The notes beneath the pieces are model-generated. The model was not told where the DNA came from. It worked only from the letters and a program-made list of their open reading frames with translations, and searched no databases. This document shows positions 17,128-26,653 of a stretch of DNA of 51,761 nucleotides, piece after piece. The position numbers and the translations under genes were made by a program. Source of the DNA: an uncultured Microbacterium sp. (GTDB taxonomy: Bacteria; Actinomycetota; Actinomycetes; Actinomycetales; Microbacteriaceae); contig CANNEP010000011.1 of assembly GCA_947503655.1 (NCBI GenBank), positions 1 to 51,761 of the forward strand, read 5' to 3'. Each line of letters opens with the position of its first letter. Within the stretch, counting starts at the first letter, position 1.

Positions 17128-19268
17128 AGGAAGAAAAAGCCTTCAAGATCAACCCCGCATTCGAGGGTATGGACTATCACTCGCTGAACGCGATGCTGAA
17201 CCTTTACGACGCGGACGGCAAGATTCAGTTCGACGCCGACCGTCGTGCTGCCCGGGAGTACTTCCTGCAGCACGTGAACCAGAACACGGTGTTCTTCCAC
17301 TCGCTCCAGGAGCGCCTCGACTACCTGGTCGAGAAGGAGTACTACGAGCCGCGCGTTATTGACGCGTACCCGATCGAGTTCATTCAGTCGCTGAACGATC
17401 GCGCATACGCAGCGAAGTTCCGCTTCGACACGTTCCTCGGCGCGTTTAAGTACTACTCGAGCTACACGCTGAAGACGTTTGACGGCAAGCGATACCTCGA
17501 GCGCTTTGAAGACCGCGTCGTGATGACCGCTCTCGCGCTCGCTGACGGTGACCAGAAGGTTGCCGAGCAGATCGTTGACGAGATCATCTCGGGCCGCTTC
17601 CAGCCGGCAACCCCCACGTTCCTCAACGCCGGTAAGGCACAGCGTGGCGAGCTCGTGAGCTGCTTCCTGCTGCGCATCGAAGACAACATGGAGTCCATCG
17701 CTCGCGGCATCAACTCGGCACTGCAGCTGTCGAAGCGTGGTGGCGGCGTGGCTCTCCTGCTGTCGAACATCCGCGAGTCGGGTGCACCGATCAAGCAGAT
17801 CGAAAACCAGTCCTCGGGCATCATCCCCGTCATGAAGCTGCTGGAAGACTCCTTCAGCTACGCGAACCAGCTCGGTGCACGTCAGGGTGCCGGCGCGGTG
17901 TACCTCAACGCACACCACCCCGACATCATGAAGTTCCTCGACACCAAGCGTGAGAACGCTGACGAGAAGATTCGTATCAAGACCCTCTCGCTCGGTGTCG
18001 TGGTTCCCGACATCACTTTCGACCTCGCCAAGAAGGGCGAGGCCATGTACCTGTTCTCGCCGTACGACGTTGAGAAGGTCTACGGTGTGCCTTTCGGTGA
18101 CATTTCGGTCACCGAGAAGTACCAGGAGATGGTCGACGACTCGCGCATCAGGAAGACGAAGATCGACGCGCGTGAGTTCTTCCAGACGCTGGCTGAGATC
18201 CAGTTCGAGTCGGGCTACCCGTACATCATGTTCGAAGACACGGTGAACAAGGCGAACCCGATCAAGGGCCGCATCAACATGTCGAACCTGTGCTCGGAGA
18301 TCCTCCAGGTCAACACCCCGACCACGTACAACGCTGACCTGTCGTACGACGTCATCGGTAAAGACATCTCCTGCAACCTGGGTTCGATGAACATCGCCCT
18401 GGCGATGGACGGTGGCGACCTCGGTGGCACCGTTGACACGGCCATCCGTGCGCTGACGGCGGTGTCGAACCAGAGCCACATCGAGTCGGTTCGCTCGATC
18501 GAAGACGGCAACGACCGTTCGCACGCCATCGGCCTCGGCCAGATGAACCTGCACGGCTTCCTCGCTCGTGAGCACGTCTACTACGGTTCCGAAGAGTCGG
18601 TTGACTTCACGAACGTGTACTTCGCGACGGTGCTGTTCCACGCACTGACGTCGTCGAACAAGCTCGCTATCGAGCGCGGCGAGACCTTCGATGGCTTCGC
18701 AGACTCGAAGTACGCGTCGGGTGAGTTCTTCGACAAGTACCTCGAGAACGACTTCCTCCCGGTGACCGAGAAGGCTAAGGAGCTCTTCGCTGGCCACACG
18801 CTGCCGACGCGCGAAGACTGGGCAGCGCTCAAGGCTTCGGTGCAGGAGCACGGTATCTACAACCAGAACCTGCAGGCGGTTCCGCCGACCGGCTCGATCT
18901 CCTACATCAACAACTCGACGTCGTCGATCCACCCGATCGCGTCGAAGATTGAGATCCGCAAGGAAGGCAAGATCGGTCGCGTCTACTACCCGGCGCCGTT
19001 CATGACGAACGAAAACCTGGAGTACTACCAGGACGCGTACGAGGTTGGCTACGAGAAGGTCATTGACGTTTACGCCGCTGCCACGCAGCACGTTGACCAG
19101 GGTCTGTCGCTCACGCTGTTCTTTAAAGACACGGCGACCACGCGTGACATCAACCGTGCGCAGATCTACGCATGGCGTAAGGGCATTAAGACGATCTACT
19201 ACATCCGCCTGCGTCAGATGGCGCTCGAAGGAACCGAGATCGAGGGCTGCGTCAGCTGCATGCTGTAA
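17109..19268 (+). CDS. nrdE: Class Ib ribonucleoside-diphosphate reductase, alpha subunit
   Basis: NrdE holds the catalytic site that reduces ribonucleoside diphosphates. The 719-residue protein has [17 protein letters not shown] with the first active-site Cys, the finger loop NLCSE with Cys and Glu, [13 protein letters not shown] with its partner Cys, and the C-terminal redox pair Cys714 and Cys717 in CVSCML that exchanges with NrdH. No N-terminal ATP-cone domain is present, as expected for NrdE. The ATG at 17109 overlaps nrdI by 19 nt; a GTG at 17124 that overlaps the nrdI stop (GTGA) and has GGTGGAAG upstream is an alternative. Codon use is strongly biased, as in highly expressed genes. 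A long hairpin follows at 19277-19312. Confidence 0.97.
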   Translation: MVEAAVKEEKAFKINPAFEGMDYHSLNAMLNLYDADGKIQFDADRRAAREYFLQHVNQNTVFFHSLQERLDYLVEKEYYEPRVIDAYPIEFIQSLNDRAYAAKFRFDTFLGAFKYYSSYTLKTFDGKRYLERFEDRVVMTALALADGDQKVAEQIVDEIISGRFQPATPTFLNAGKAQRGELVSCFLLRIEDNMESIARGINSALQLSKRGGGVALLLSNIRESGAPIKQIENQSSGIIPVMKLLEDSFSYANQLGARQGAGAVYLNAHHPDIMKFLDTKRENADEKIRIKTLSLGVVVPDITFDLAKKGEAMYLFSPYDVEKVYGVPFGDISVTEKYQEMVDDSRIRKTKIDAREFFQTLAEIQFESGYPYIMFEDTVNKANPIKGRINMSNLCSEILQVNTPTTYNADLSYDVIGKDISCNLGSMNIALAMDGGDLGGTVDTAIRALTAVSNQSHIESVRSIEDGNDRSHAIGLGQMNLHGFLAREHVYYGSEESVDFTNVYFATVLFHALTSSNKLAIERGETFDGFADSKYASGEFFDKYLENDFLPVTEKAKELFAGHTLPTREDWAALKASVQEHGIYNQNLQAVPPTGSISYINNSTSSIHPIASKIEIRKEGKIGRVYYPAPFMTNENLEYYQDAYEVGYEKVIDVYAAATQHVDQGLSLTLFFKDTATTRDINRAQIYAWRKGIKTIYYIRLRQMALEGTEIEGCVSCML

Positions 19269-19276
19269 GCACCTCA

Positions 19277-19312
19277 CGGTCAGGGCCTGCTATTCATAGC
19301 GGGCCCTGACCG
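19277..19312 (+). terminator. 16-bp hairpin between nrdE and nrdF
   Basis: The arms CGGTCAGGGCCTGCTA and TAGCGGGCCCTGACCG pair over 16 positions (one T-G wobble) around a TTCA loop, 8 bp after the nrdE stop. No U tract follows. It may be a partial terminator, an attenuator or an mRNA stabiliser separating nrdHIE from nrdF. Confidence 0.7.
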
Positions 19313-19338
19313 CACCCGGCACCTGAGGGTGTCAAAGA

Positions 19339-19344
19339 TAGAAT
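19339..19344 (+). promoter_or_regulatory. Possible separate -10 element for nrdF
   Basis: TAGAAT lies after the hairpin and 46 nt before the nrdF start. The would-be leader contains a small hairpin (GGCCT/AGGCC, 19352-19367) before GGAAGG. No -35 hexamer is evident. Confidence 0.3.
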
Positions 19345-19351
19345 CTAATGA

Positions 19352-20368
<1,017 letters not shown>

Positions 20369-20381
20369 ACTCTCGAATGAC

Positions 20382-20413
20382 AAAAGACCCGGAACCATCG
20401 TTCCGGGTCTTTT
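20382..20413. terminator. Rho-independent terminator after nrdF, probably bidirectional
   Basis: AAAAGACCCGGAA and TTCCGGGTCTTTT form a 13-bp perfect stem with a CCATCG loop. The A and T runs at both ends suit either direction. The left arm and loop contain one copy of the CGGAACCA octamer (20390-20397). It lies between the convergent nrdF and a small minus-strand frame. Confidence 0.9.
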
Positions 20414-20414
20414 G

Positions 20415-20567
20415 CTATGCCGGGCCTTCGTCTGGGGTGCGGTAGCGCCACAAAAGCGTCACGGCGACAGCCACGGCGGCGACGCCCGTGAGCCACGCCG
20501 GCCACCACGACGCGTCGACTCGGGCCCGGCTGGGGGAGGGCCCAGAAAGGGGTCGTGGCGACGACAT
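20415..20567 (-). CDS. Possible 50-residue single-pass membrane protein
   Basis: A minus-strand frame from ATG at 20567 to TAG at 20415 encodes a Ser/Pro/Arg-rich N-terminus, a Trp-bounded hydrophobic helix (WWPAWLTGVAAVAVAVTLLW, about residues 20-39) and a charged tail RYRTPDEGPA. An in-frame stop lies upstream, so this ATG is the only one for the frame. The ribosome site is weak. Support comes from the membrane-helix pattern and from the bidirectional terminator immediately after its stop. No family is recognised. Confidence 0.4.
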   Translation of the reverse strand: MSSPRPLSGPSPSRARVDASWWPAWLTGVAAVAVAVTLLWRYRTPDEGPA

Positions 20568-20592
20568 CGCGAACCGTCAGCCATCAACAAGA

Positions 20593-20630
20593 ACGGCGCC
20601 CGCTGGAGCAAACTGCCCAGCGAGCGCCGT
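20593..20630 (-). terminator. Terminator hairpin downstream of the 78-residue membrane protein gene
   Basis: ACGGCGC and CGCTGG arms pair with CCAGCG and GCGCCGT across one C/A mismatch, with a 10-nt loop. On the minus strand it is followed by the U-rich TTCTTGTTG. It starts 11 nt after the stop at 20642. Confidence 0.7.
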
Positions 20631-20641
20631 CCTGAAGGAGA

Positions 20642-20878
20642 TTAGGCGCCGTCGAAGAAGCGCATGAAGTGCATCATTACCCAGCAACCGAGGGCGGAGA
20701 GCAACAGGCCCCCAGCAAAGGCGATGGCCTCGGCGCCCGGCATGCTGAAAGCGCGGCTCATCACGAACATTCCGCCGATGAACAGGCCGAAGGAAAGCAG
20801 GAAGGCGACAATCGTCAGGCCGTCACCGCCGACCGCGAGCTGCTCACGGGCCTGACGTGGTTTATCGGACTTAGCCAT
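20642..20878 (-). CDS. Small two-helix membrane protein, function unknown
   Basis: The 78-residue protein has a polar N-terminus (MAKSDKPRQAREQ) and two hydrophobic helices, about residues 18-38 and 44-67, ending MMHFMRFFDGA. A good site (AGAGGAG) stands 7 nt before the ATG at 20878, and a hairpin with a U-rich tail follows the gene. I do not recognise the family. It diverges from the BLUF operon; nothing in the sequence ties it to that operon's function. Confidence 0.7.
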   Translation of the reverse strand: MAKSDKPRQAREQLAVGGDGLTIVAFLLSFGLFIGGMFVMSRAFSMPGAEAIAFAGGLLLSALGCWVMMHFMRFFDGA

Positions 20879-20970
20879 AGTGCACTCCTCTTTCGGCAGT
20901 TCATTCGTGCACACATCAATCTATCAGTCGGCCCCGGCTTTGTCGCGGTGGCGAGAACTGCGTGACGCCG

Positions 20971-20999
20971 TTGTGAAAGGGTGCAAAGTCCGCGATACT
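20971..20999 (+). promoter_or_regulatory. Promoter of the BLUF-P450 operon
   Basis: TTGTGA (20971-20976), a 17-bp spacer and GATACT (20994-20999) form a plausible housekeeping promoter. It predicts a start near 21006 and a 30-nt leader carrying GAGG before the GTG at 21036. Confidence 0.5.
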
Positions 21000-21035
21000 T
21001 GCCAGAGAAACCCGCCACCGATACACGAGGTTTGT

Positions 21036-21287
21036 GTGACTGATTCCCCGCCCATCCCCGACATCGGGGACGACCTCACGTGGGCGTGTGTGGAAGATGG
21101 GTTTTACGTCGCCAGTGATCGCAACGGGTTTGTGGGTTACATCGATCGGGTGGAAGACGACTCGTTCCAAGTTTGCAACGCGTCATCGCAACAGCTGGGA
21201 TTTTTTCGCGAACTGACTTCGGCGATGGACTGCTTGGTCGTGGCGTATCGAACCCGCCGTGACGAAGGGTCGGTTGCCGATGTCTGA
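21036..21287 (+). CDS. Small protein encoded upstream of BLUF, function unknown
   Basis: The 83-residue acidic protein has the core LTWACVEDGFYVASDRNGFVGYID, a compact mixed alpha/beta pattern with two or three Cys residues, and no membrane segment. I do not recognise a family. GTG at 21036 has GAGG 5 nt upstream; a longer frame from 20880 would run through the promoter. It overlaps the BLUF gene by 8 bp (ATGTCTGA), so the two are translationally coupled, and it could be a partner of the photoreceptor. That role is inference from position only. Confidence 0.65.
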   Translation: MTDSPPIPDIGDDLTWACVEDGFYVASDRNGFVGYIDRVEDDSFQVCNASSQQLGFFRELTSAMDCLVVAYRTRRDEGSVADV

Positions 21288-21720
21288 CACCTCTCTCTAC
21301 GCGCTCGTCTATTCGAGCGATGCCATCGGTTCCATCACCGAAGGTGCGCTCCAGGAGATTCTTGAGCAGGCTCGCCGCCGCAACGAGCGTCTCGACGTCA
21401 CCGGCATTCTGCTCTACCGTGAGGGCCGGTTCGTGCAGTACCTGGAGGGCTCGCACGATAACGTACTCGCGGTGTACGACGACATCGCCGTCGATGCTCG
21501 CCACACCGACGTCCGAGTGCTGTTGCAACAGCCCGTGCTCGCTCGTCGATTCTCGTCGTGGACCATGGGGTATGAAGCTCTCCGAGACGCGCCGAGCGCC
21601 TTGCCCGAGGGGTGCCGCAACACCTTCGCTGAAATCGAACGAGCTGATGACCCCGCTCGGGTACTGCGAGCGCTCAGCGAACTGACGCTGTGGTTCCACG
21701 TGCGCGCGATGCGGGCGTAG
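21280..21720 (+). CDS. BLUF-domain blue-light photoreceptor (short, stand-alone)
   Basis: The 146-residue protein is a BLUF flavin photosensor. The signalling Tyr is in LVYSSDA (Tyr11), the flavin-contacting Asn in RRRNERLDVTGILLY (Asn35) and the key Gln in GRFVQYLEGS (Gln53); a Trp and a Met follow in WTMGYEAL, at the place where AppA and PixD have the Trp/Met of the light switch. Behind the domain come about 40 residues of helical sequence, as in PixD and BlrB, with no enzymatic output domain. It must therefore act by protein-protein contact. It is cotranscribed with the small protein before it and the P450 behind it (4-nt gap), opposite the carotenoid operon. Confidence 0.9.
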   Translation: MSDTSLYALVYSSDAIGSITEGALQEILEQARRRNERLDVTGILLYREGRFVQYLEGSHDNVLAVYDDIAVDARHTDVRVLLQQPVLARRFSSWTMGYEALRDAPSALPEGCRNTFAEIERADDPARVLRALSELTLWFHVRAMRA

Positions 21721-21724
21721 TCAC

Positions 21725-22855
21725 ATGGTTGCGGAGCCCGCTTCGCACGCTGTCGTGACGCTGACCACGATGGCTCAGAGCCAGGCGCTGCTGCGTGCGA
21801 AAGATGCGACGACGCAAGCCGGTTTCACCGCCGAGCGGATTCCAGCCAGGGTCTTTCGTCGCCGCACCATCCTGATGGACGACGGCGCCGGTCACCAGGA
21901 GCATCGCCGTCAGCTCGTGCGGTTCTTTAGCCCCCGTGCGCTCGAACAGCACCGCGGTTTCATCGAGAAGGCGGCCGCAGAGATGGTCGACGAGGCACGA
22001 CAAACCGGCAGCGCCCAACTCGATGATCTTGCCCTGCTGTTCTCCGTGCGCGTAGCCTCCGAAATCGTCGGGCTGGGGCCGGGTGACACGGCAGCGCTTG
22101 CTCGGCGGCTTGAAGCCTTTTTTAACCAGCCACCCGTCGATCACTCGCGTGCCGATTATGGGCGCACCAACAAAGACTGGGCCCGTGCTGCCCGCGATGC
22201 CCTGGTTCCGCTTGCGCAGTTCTACTGGCGAGACGTGCGCCCCGCGATCCGCGCCCGCCGCGCAAACCCTGCCGACGACATCATCACGCATCTACTGAAC
22301 CGCGGCTACCGACCCCGCGAGATCTTGATGGAGTGCCTCACGTATGGCACCGCCGGCATGGTGACCACCCGCGAGTTCATCAGTATGGCAATGCTGCGCC
22401 TCCACGAGAACCCGAAACTCTTGGCACGCTATCGCGTTGCCGACGCGACCGAACGCACGGCCATCCTCAGTGAGATCATCCGACTTGAGCCGCCCGTCGC
22501 CCACCTCTATCGCCGTGTGCAGTCTGAAGCCCCCGGATGCCCGTACGCCCCGCAAACGCTCGTCGACATTGACGTGCGCGAGAGCAATACCGACCCGCGA
22601 GTCTTTGACCCGGGGCCTGGTGAGCTGTGCCCCGAGCGGAACCTCGCAGCCGCCGAGCGCACCGGCTTGAGTTTTGGAGATGGTGCTCATCGGTGCCCCG
22701 GCTCGCACCTCGCGCTCATGGAGACCGATGTGCTCATCAGTACGCTGTTGCGCGCGGGAGCGACGATCGCTGCCCCTCCGCGCCGTCAGTTCGACACCCT
22801 CGTGCAGGGATACCAGTGGCGAGACTTTACGCTCGGCTTCGAAACCGAGCCATAA
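21725..22855 (+). CDS. Cytochrome P450, candidate aryl-carotenoid hydroxylase
   Basis: The 376-residue protein has the P450 landmarks: the I-helix GTAGMVTTREFIS, the ExxR motif in SEIIRLEPP and the heme-ligand loop FGDGAHRCPGSH (Cys near 324). It lacks a membrane anchor, as usual for bacterial soluble P450s, and is rather short. It converges on crtU, overlapping it by 29 bp. In Brevibacterium a P450 next to the isorenieratene genes is held responsible for hydroxylating the aromatic rings to 3-hydroxy- and 3,3'-dihydroxyisorenieratene; position and neighbours make the same job likely here. No ferredoxin or reductase gene is nearby. Another substrate remains possible. Confidence 0.85.
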   Translation: MVAEPASHAVVTLTTMAQSQALLRAKDATTQAGFTAERIPARVFRRRTILMDDGAGHQEHRRQLVRFFSPRALEQHRGFIEKAAAEMVDEARQTGSAQLDDLALLFSVRVASEIVGLGPGDTAALARRLEAFFNQPPVDHSRADYGRTNKDWARAARDALVPLAQFYWRDVRPAIRARRANPADDIITHLLNRGYRPREILMECLTYGTAGMVTTREFISMAMLRLHENPKLLARYRVADATERTAILSEIIRLEPPVAHLYRRVQSEAPGCPYAPQTLVDIDVRESNTDPRVFDPGPGELCPERNLAAAERTGLSFGDGAHRCPGSHLALMETDVLISTLLRAGATIAAPPRRQFDTLVQGYQWRDFTLGFETEP

Positions 22856-24374
22856 GCGCGCGGGAGACGCCGGGCCACCGGTGACGACTCGACGTCGGCA
22901 CGCTCCACAGCGGATGGCCCGCAACGCCCCAATCGCGCAACAGTTCGTTGGCAGCCATCCAGCCTGTTGTTGCCGCGCGCTCCATGAGCGCAATCGGGAG
23001 GTCGGTACGCACCCAGTCTCCCGCGAGCGCGATGCCGGCTGCGGGGGTGCGGACCTCGGGGCGCTGTTCCCAGGAGCCCGTGCCGAGGAGCGCGCAGTCC
23101 TGTTCGATCAGTAGTTCGTGAGCGATCACCGTGAGCGGCGCGGTCTCGGGGTACACGCGCGCCAGTTCAGCGCGTAGCGTCGAAATAAGCTGGCGACCGC
23201 CATCTTTCACCTCATCGATTGCGTAGGCGTGGAGCTCTACGACGCTTCCGCGATTGGTCGCCGCCCACTCCCGTGCGCCGCGTTCGAATCGCTCCATCAC
23301 GCTGATGTTGTCGAGGGGGCCGTAGGCCGTGGTTCCCAGAAATGCGGGGCGATCTTCTCGCACCGGCCCGTTGAGCCACAATCGCAACACGGCGAACGGG
23401 GGAGCGAGTTGCACGTTGGCGACGCGTTTTCGCCACGTCGGTGTGCCGACGTCTGGCGACGCCGCCACAATGTCTCGCGTCGCGGCAGGGCCGGCGGCAA
23501 GGACCACACCATCGGCGTGTGTACGCTCGCCGTCATCACGCGCAACTTCCCAGCCCGTGTCACTGCGCACCACTTCGGTCACCCGAGCGGTGGTGCGTCG
23601 AACGCCGCGAATCTCGAGTGCGTTACCGAGCGGTCTCCAGAGTGCGGTGTCGAAGTCGTCGCGTGCGACGTCAAACAAGAGACCTTCGGCTGAACCAAGG
23701 AAATACGAGTGGAACATTGCGACGAGTTCACCCGCAGAAAAGTCATGCGGGTGGGCGAAGAAGCTCCGCGCAAACACCTCCAGCGCGAGATGCCGAGCTC
23801 GATGGGGAAACTTCAATTGGTCTAAGAACTCGGCAGCACTGACGTTTTCGAGATCACGGTACGTCTGCGGAAACGACACATCGAGGAGCGCGAGCGCCGT
23901 GTCAAGGTCGACCCGTGCGAGATCACGCACGGTGAATGTGGGGCTACGTGCGACGAAAGTTGCAAAGTTCCACGGCGGTGTGCGTGGAATCTTAGTGAAC
24001 GAATCACGGTCGCCATGAGCGCTGACGACGGGGTAATCGGCCACCGGCTGCAACATGTCGTCGAGGTCGCCAGCACGGCTGAGCAGGGTGCGCAGGTTGT
24101 AGTACTGCCGGAAGAAGGCATGAAACCCCCGACTCATCGTCACGGTGCCTGCCGCCGACGATGTTTGCCACGCTCGCACTCGGCCGCCAAGTTCGGCGTG
24201 CGGTTCAATGAGCTCAACATCGACGCCCCGTTCCGCGAGCCCGCACGCGGCCGCGAGCCCCGCAATGCCGCCGCCGACAACGACCACGGTGCGCGGCCGC
24301 GCCACCCGCCGCGCACCCTCGGGTGCCGGGAGTAAGACGGCGCGACGATCGCGCCCCGGAAACGTTGGCCTCAC
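22827..24374 (-). CDS. crtU: Isorenieratene synthase (beta-carotene desaturase/methyltransferase)
   Basis: CrtU turns the beta-ionone rings of beta-carotene into aromatic rings, with a methyl shift, giving isorenieratene. The 515-residue flavoprotein opens with the FAD-binding VVVVGGGIAGLAAACGLAERG and ELGGRV, then the CrtU-specific MSRGFHAFFRQYYNLRTLL, RTPPWN, EVFARSFFAHP and YFLGSAEGLLFDV. A C-terminal FAD motif (AGIALAGDWVRTDLP) follows. The GTG start overlaps the crtYd stop by 4 bp and has GAGGAGC upstream. It is the last gene of the carotenoid operon, and its presence together with the absence of a crtEb gene indicates aromatic C40 rather than C50 carotenoids. Confidence 0.88.
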   Translation of the reverse strand: MRPTFPGRDRRAVLLPAPEGARRVARPRTVVVVGGGIAGLAAACGLAERGVDVELIEPHAELGGRVRAWQTSSAAGTVTMSRGFHAFFRQYYNLRTLLSRAGDLDDMLQPVADYPVVSAHGDRDSFTKIPRTPPWNFATFVARSPTFTVRDLARVDLDTALALLDVSFPQTYRDLENVSAAEFLDQLKFPHRARHLALEVFARSFFAHPHDFSAGELVAMFHSYFLGSAEGLLFDVARDDFDTALWRPLGNALEIRGVRRTTARVTEVVRSDTGWEVARDDGERTHADGVVLAAGPAATRDIVAASPDVGTPTWRKRVANVQLAPPFAVLRLWLNGPVREDRPAFLGTTAYGPLDNISVMERFERGAREWAATNRGSVVELHAYAIDEVKDGGRQLISTLRAELARVYPETAPLTVIAHELLIEQDCALLGTGSWEQRPEVRTPAAGIALAGDWVRTDLPIALMERAATTGWMAANELLRDWGVAGHPLWSVPTSSRHRWPGVSRALMARFRSRA

Positions 24375-24703
24375 CGACTGTGCTCCTCACGTGGTTCCGC
24401 TCCCAGCGCCTTCCAGACGATGATCGTGAGCGTCAGCATCGCGAAACCAAACCCGAAGTCTTCGATGGGAATATCCCAGGGAAACCGCACGCCGAGAGAC
24501 GTGTCTGGGTTGTAAATCACGATCGGATCCGAGAGTTTCGTGAGCCAGCCGTCGACGAGCACTTGAAACGAAAACATGATCGCCATGGCTACCCAATACT
24601 GTGCGGTGCGGAAGATGCCGGTGCGCAACCAGAGCACCTCGATCAACACCACCGCGATCATGGTCACGAGGGTCGCCACAGGGTATGCCGCGAGCGGGTT
24701 CAT
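24371..24703 (-). CDS. crtYd: Lycopene cyclase, subunit CrtYd
   Basis: The 110-residue membrane protein has about three helices and the signature FPWDIPIEDFGFGFAML of the small heterodimeric actinobacterial lycopene cyclases. With CrtYc it forms the beta-cyclase that closes both ends of lycopene; in C50 producers homologous pairs make epsilon or prenylated rings. The ATG has AAGGAG 6 nt upstream and overlaps the crtYc stop by 4 bp (ATGA); its own stop overlaps crtU (GTGA). Confidence 0.88.
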   Translation of the reverse strand: MNPLAAYPVATLVTMIAVVLIEVLWLRTGIFRTAQYWVAMAIMFSFQVLVDGWLTKLSDPIVIYNPDTSLGVRFPWDIPIEDFGFGFAMLTLTIIVWKALGAEPREEHSR

Positions 24704-25068
24704 CGGTCTCCTTCTTGCGCGACGCGCTCACGCCGTGACCACGAACGCACCAGCGTGAAGACGCGGCCCACCGCTTCGTACGTGAGAATGCCGCAAATCG
24801 GAATCGCGATAAAGAAGATGATCTCCTCGAGCGGGAGACCGAAGCCGACCATGATGCCGCTCGTGAACCGTTCACTGTACGTCCACATGCCGGCGGCAAT
24901 GGCGATCGCATCCCACACGGAGAACGCCAACAGGGTGACCAGTACTGCTTGTACGAGACGGAGCGGGCGCCGATAGACGCGCGCCCCCAAAACGAACTCC
25001 AGCGGTAACGTCAGCAGCAAGCAGCCCGCCATGAGGGCGATGTACTGCAGAGAATCAGGTATTGCCAT
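24700..25068 (-). CDS. crtYc: Lycopene cyclase, subunit CrtYc
   Basis: The 122-residue membrane protein has three helices and the subunit pattern FSVWDAIAIAAGMWTY followed by LPLEEIIFFIAIPICGILTYEAV, whose acidic pair is typical of CrtYc/CrtYe. It acts only as a dimer with CrtYd. The ATG at 25068 has GGAGGG upstream and overlaps the crtI end by 14 bp. Head-to-tail with crtYd, it makes the complete cyclase for beta-carotene. Confidence 0.88.
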   Translation of the reverse strand: MAIPDSLQYIALMAGCLLLTLPLEFVLGARVYRRPLRLVQAVLVTLLAFSVWDAIAIAAGMWTYSERFTSGIMVGFGLPLEEIIFFIAIPICGILTYEAVGRVFTLVRSWSRRERVAQEGDR

Positions 25069-26653
25069 GTAGTTGGCCCTCCGGTTTCGCCGGGCTACGT
25101 GTCGTTGGTCCGGCGGAGTGGTCGCCGCGAATGCGTTTCAACACGAGTTCCGCACTGATGAGGCACATGGGCACGCCAACGCCCGGTGCGGTCGTCGCTC
25201 CGGCGTAATACAGCCCGTCAACACGCTTCGAGGCATTCTGGGGGCGGAACATCGCGCTTTGCCGCAGAACGTGCGACGGCCCCAATAGGCCCCCGTGCCA
25301 CGAATTGTAGTCACGCGCGAAGTCGGTGGGGCCGATCGTGTGCCGCGTCACGATGCGCTCACGCAGGTCGTCGATACCCGCCCAACGCGAAATCTGATCG
25401 ATAGCGCGATCGGCCGCCGCCTCGATCGCCGGAGCACCGGAACCATCGGGGCCGCCGGTGCCGAGAGCAATGTCTGCAGGCATCGGGATCAGTACGAAGA
25501 GGTTTTCGTGGTCTGACGGCGCCACGTCTGGGTCGGTCGCGCTCGGTTTGCACACGTAGAGTGACGCTGGCCGCGGAACCGCGCCTCCGAAGATGGCGTC
25601 GAAGTTCGCGTCCCAGTCATGAGTGAAAAGGAGGGAGTGATGCTCGAGCTGTGGCAACGCTCCGGACACGCCAAGCAGAACCAGGATGCCGCCCGGGCCG
25701 CTCTCACGGCGCCGCCACCACGACTCCGGATAGCTCCGCGCTTCGGGCGGTAACAGCGCGGTTTCGGTATGGTGCAGATCAGCGCCCGACACCACGATGT
25801 CAGCGTGCTCGGTGTGGTGGGCGCTCGCGGCATCACGCCAACGCACGCCGACCGCGCGACGTCGGTTGGCACGTGGTTCCGTGAGGATCTCCGTGACCTC
25901 GGCACCGGTCACGATTGTCACTCCCGCATCGCGCGCGAGGCGCTCGATCGTTTGCACGAGCGCCCAGAAACCGCCCATCGGGTACTGCACGCCGTCATCG
26001 AGGTCGAGCGCGCTCATGAGGTGGTACATCGCGGGGGCGCGCCTCGGGTCAGTGCCGAGAAATACTGCCGGGTAGCCAAGGATCTGACGCAACGCAGGGT
26101 GACGGAACCTGCGTGCCACAAACCGCTGGAGCGATGTGAACAACAGGGTGCTGAGTTGGGGGAGCGCCGTCACAACGTCGCGGTGCAGGAGCGAACGCGT
26201 GCTGGTAAACGGGTTGTACAGAAAGAATCGCTCGGCCAGATCTGATGCGTGCCGTGCGGAGCGGAGGTAGCGGCGAAGTGCGGGCCCACTCGTGGGCTCG
26301 AGGGTCTCGAAGACCTCTTGGACGGCGTCGGAACCGTAGGGAATAGTGATGTTGACCGAGGCATCGCCGTGGTCGGGTTCGGTGATCAGACGATAGCCCG
26401 GGTCCAGCGTGCGCAGGTCAAGTTGCTGCGCGGTAGACGTACCGAGCAGCTCGAAAAAGTGGTCGAACACGCGCGGCATGAGATACCACGACGGGCCCGT
26501 GTCGAAACGAAACCCGTCGCGTTCGAGAGTGCCGGCCCTGCCGCCGACGCGGGGCGCGCGCTCGAGGACGGTGACGTCGTGGCCTTCGTGCGCGAGCAGG
26601 GCCGCGGTTGCGAGCCCGGCGATGCCAGCGCCGATGACGATGGTGCGGGTCAT
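25055..26653 (-). CDS. crtI: Phytoene desaturase
   Basis: CrtI introduces four double bonds into phytoene, giving lycopene. The 532-residue flavoprotein starts directly with the FAD-binding IVIGAGIAGLATAALLAHEGH and RVGGRAGTLERDGFRFDTGPSWYLMP (fragments of the dinucleotide fold), and ends with the bacterial CrtI signature GLYYAGATTAPGVGVPMCLIS. An Ala-Ser-His-rich stretch in the middle is slightly longer than usual. It overlaps crtB by 4 bp (ATGA) and crtYc by 14 bp. Confidence 0.95.
   Translation of the reverse strand: MTRTIVIGAGIAGLATAALLAHEGHDVTVLERAPRVGGRAGTLERDGFRFDTGPSWYLMPRVFDHFFELLGTSTAQQLDLRTLDPGYRLITEPDHGDASVNITIPYGSDAVQEVFETLEPTSGPALRRYLRSARHASDLAERFFLYNPFTSTRSLLHRDVVTALPQLSTLLFTSLQRFVARRFRHPALRQILGYPAVFLGTDPRRAPAMYHLMSALDLDDGVQYPMGGFWALVQTIERLARDAGVTIVTGAEVTEILTEPRANRRRAVGVRWRDAASAHHTEHADIVVSGADLHHTETALLPPEARSYPESWWRRRESGPGGILVLLGVSGALPQLEHHSLLFTHDWDANFDAIFGGAVPRPASLYVCKPSATDPDVAPSDHENLFVLIPMPADIALGTGGPDGSGAPAIEAAADRAIDQISRWAGIDDLRERIVTRHTIGPTDFARDYNSWHGGLLGPSHVLRQSAMFRPQNASKRVDGLYYAGATTAPGVGVPMCLISAELVLKRIRGDHSAGPTTRSPAKPEGQLHGNT

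Noticed and set aside
16995..19277. Open frame of 760 codons on the minus strand opposite nrdE, and a long one opposite nrdF
   Set aside because: They are shadows of the strongly biased codons of highly expressed GC-rich genes; the proteins are Val/Arg/Leu/His-rich, have no domain and overlap proven genes completely.
20412..20645. Plus-strand frame of 77 codons after nrdF
   Set aside because: It starts inside the terminator loop, runs through two hairpins and lacks a ribosome site; the minus-strand small gene is the better reading.
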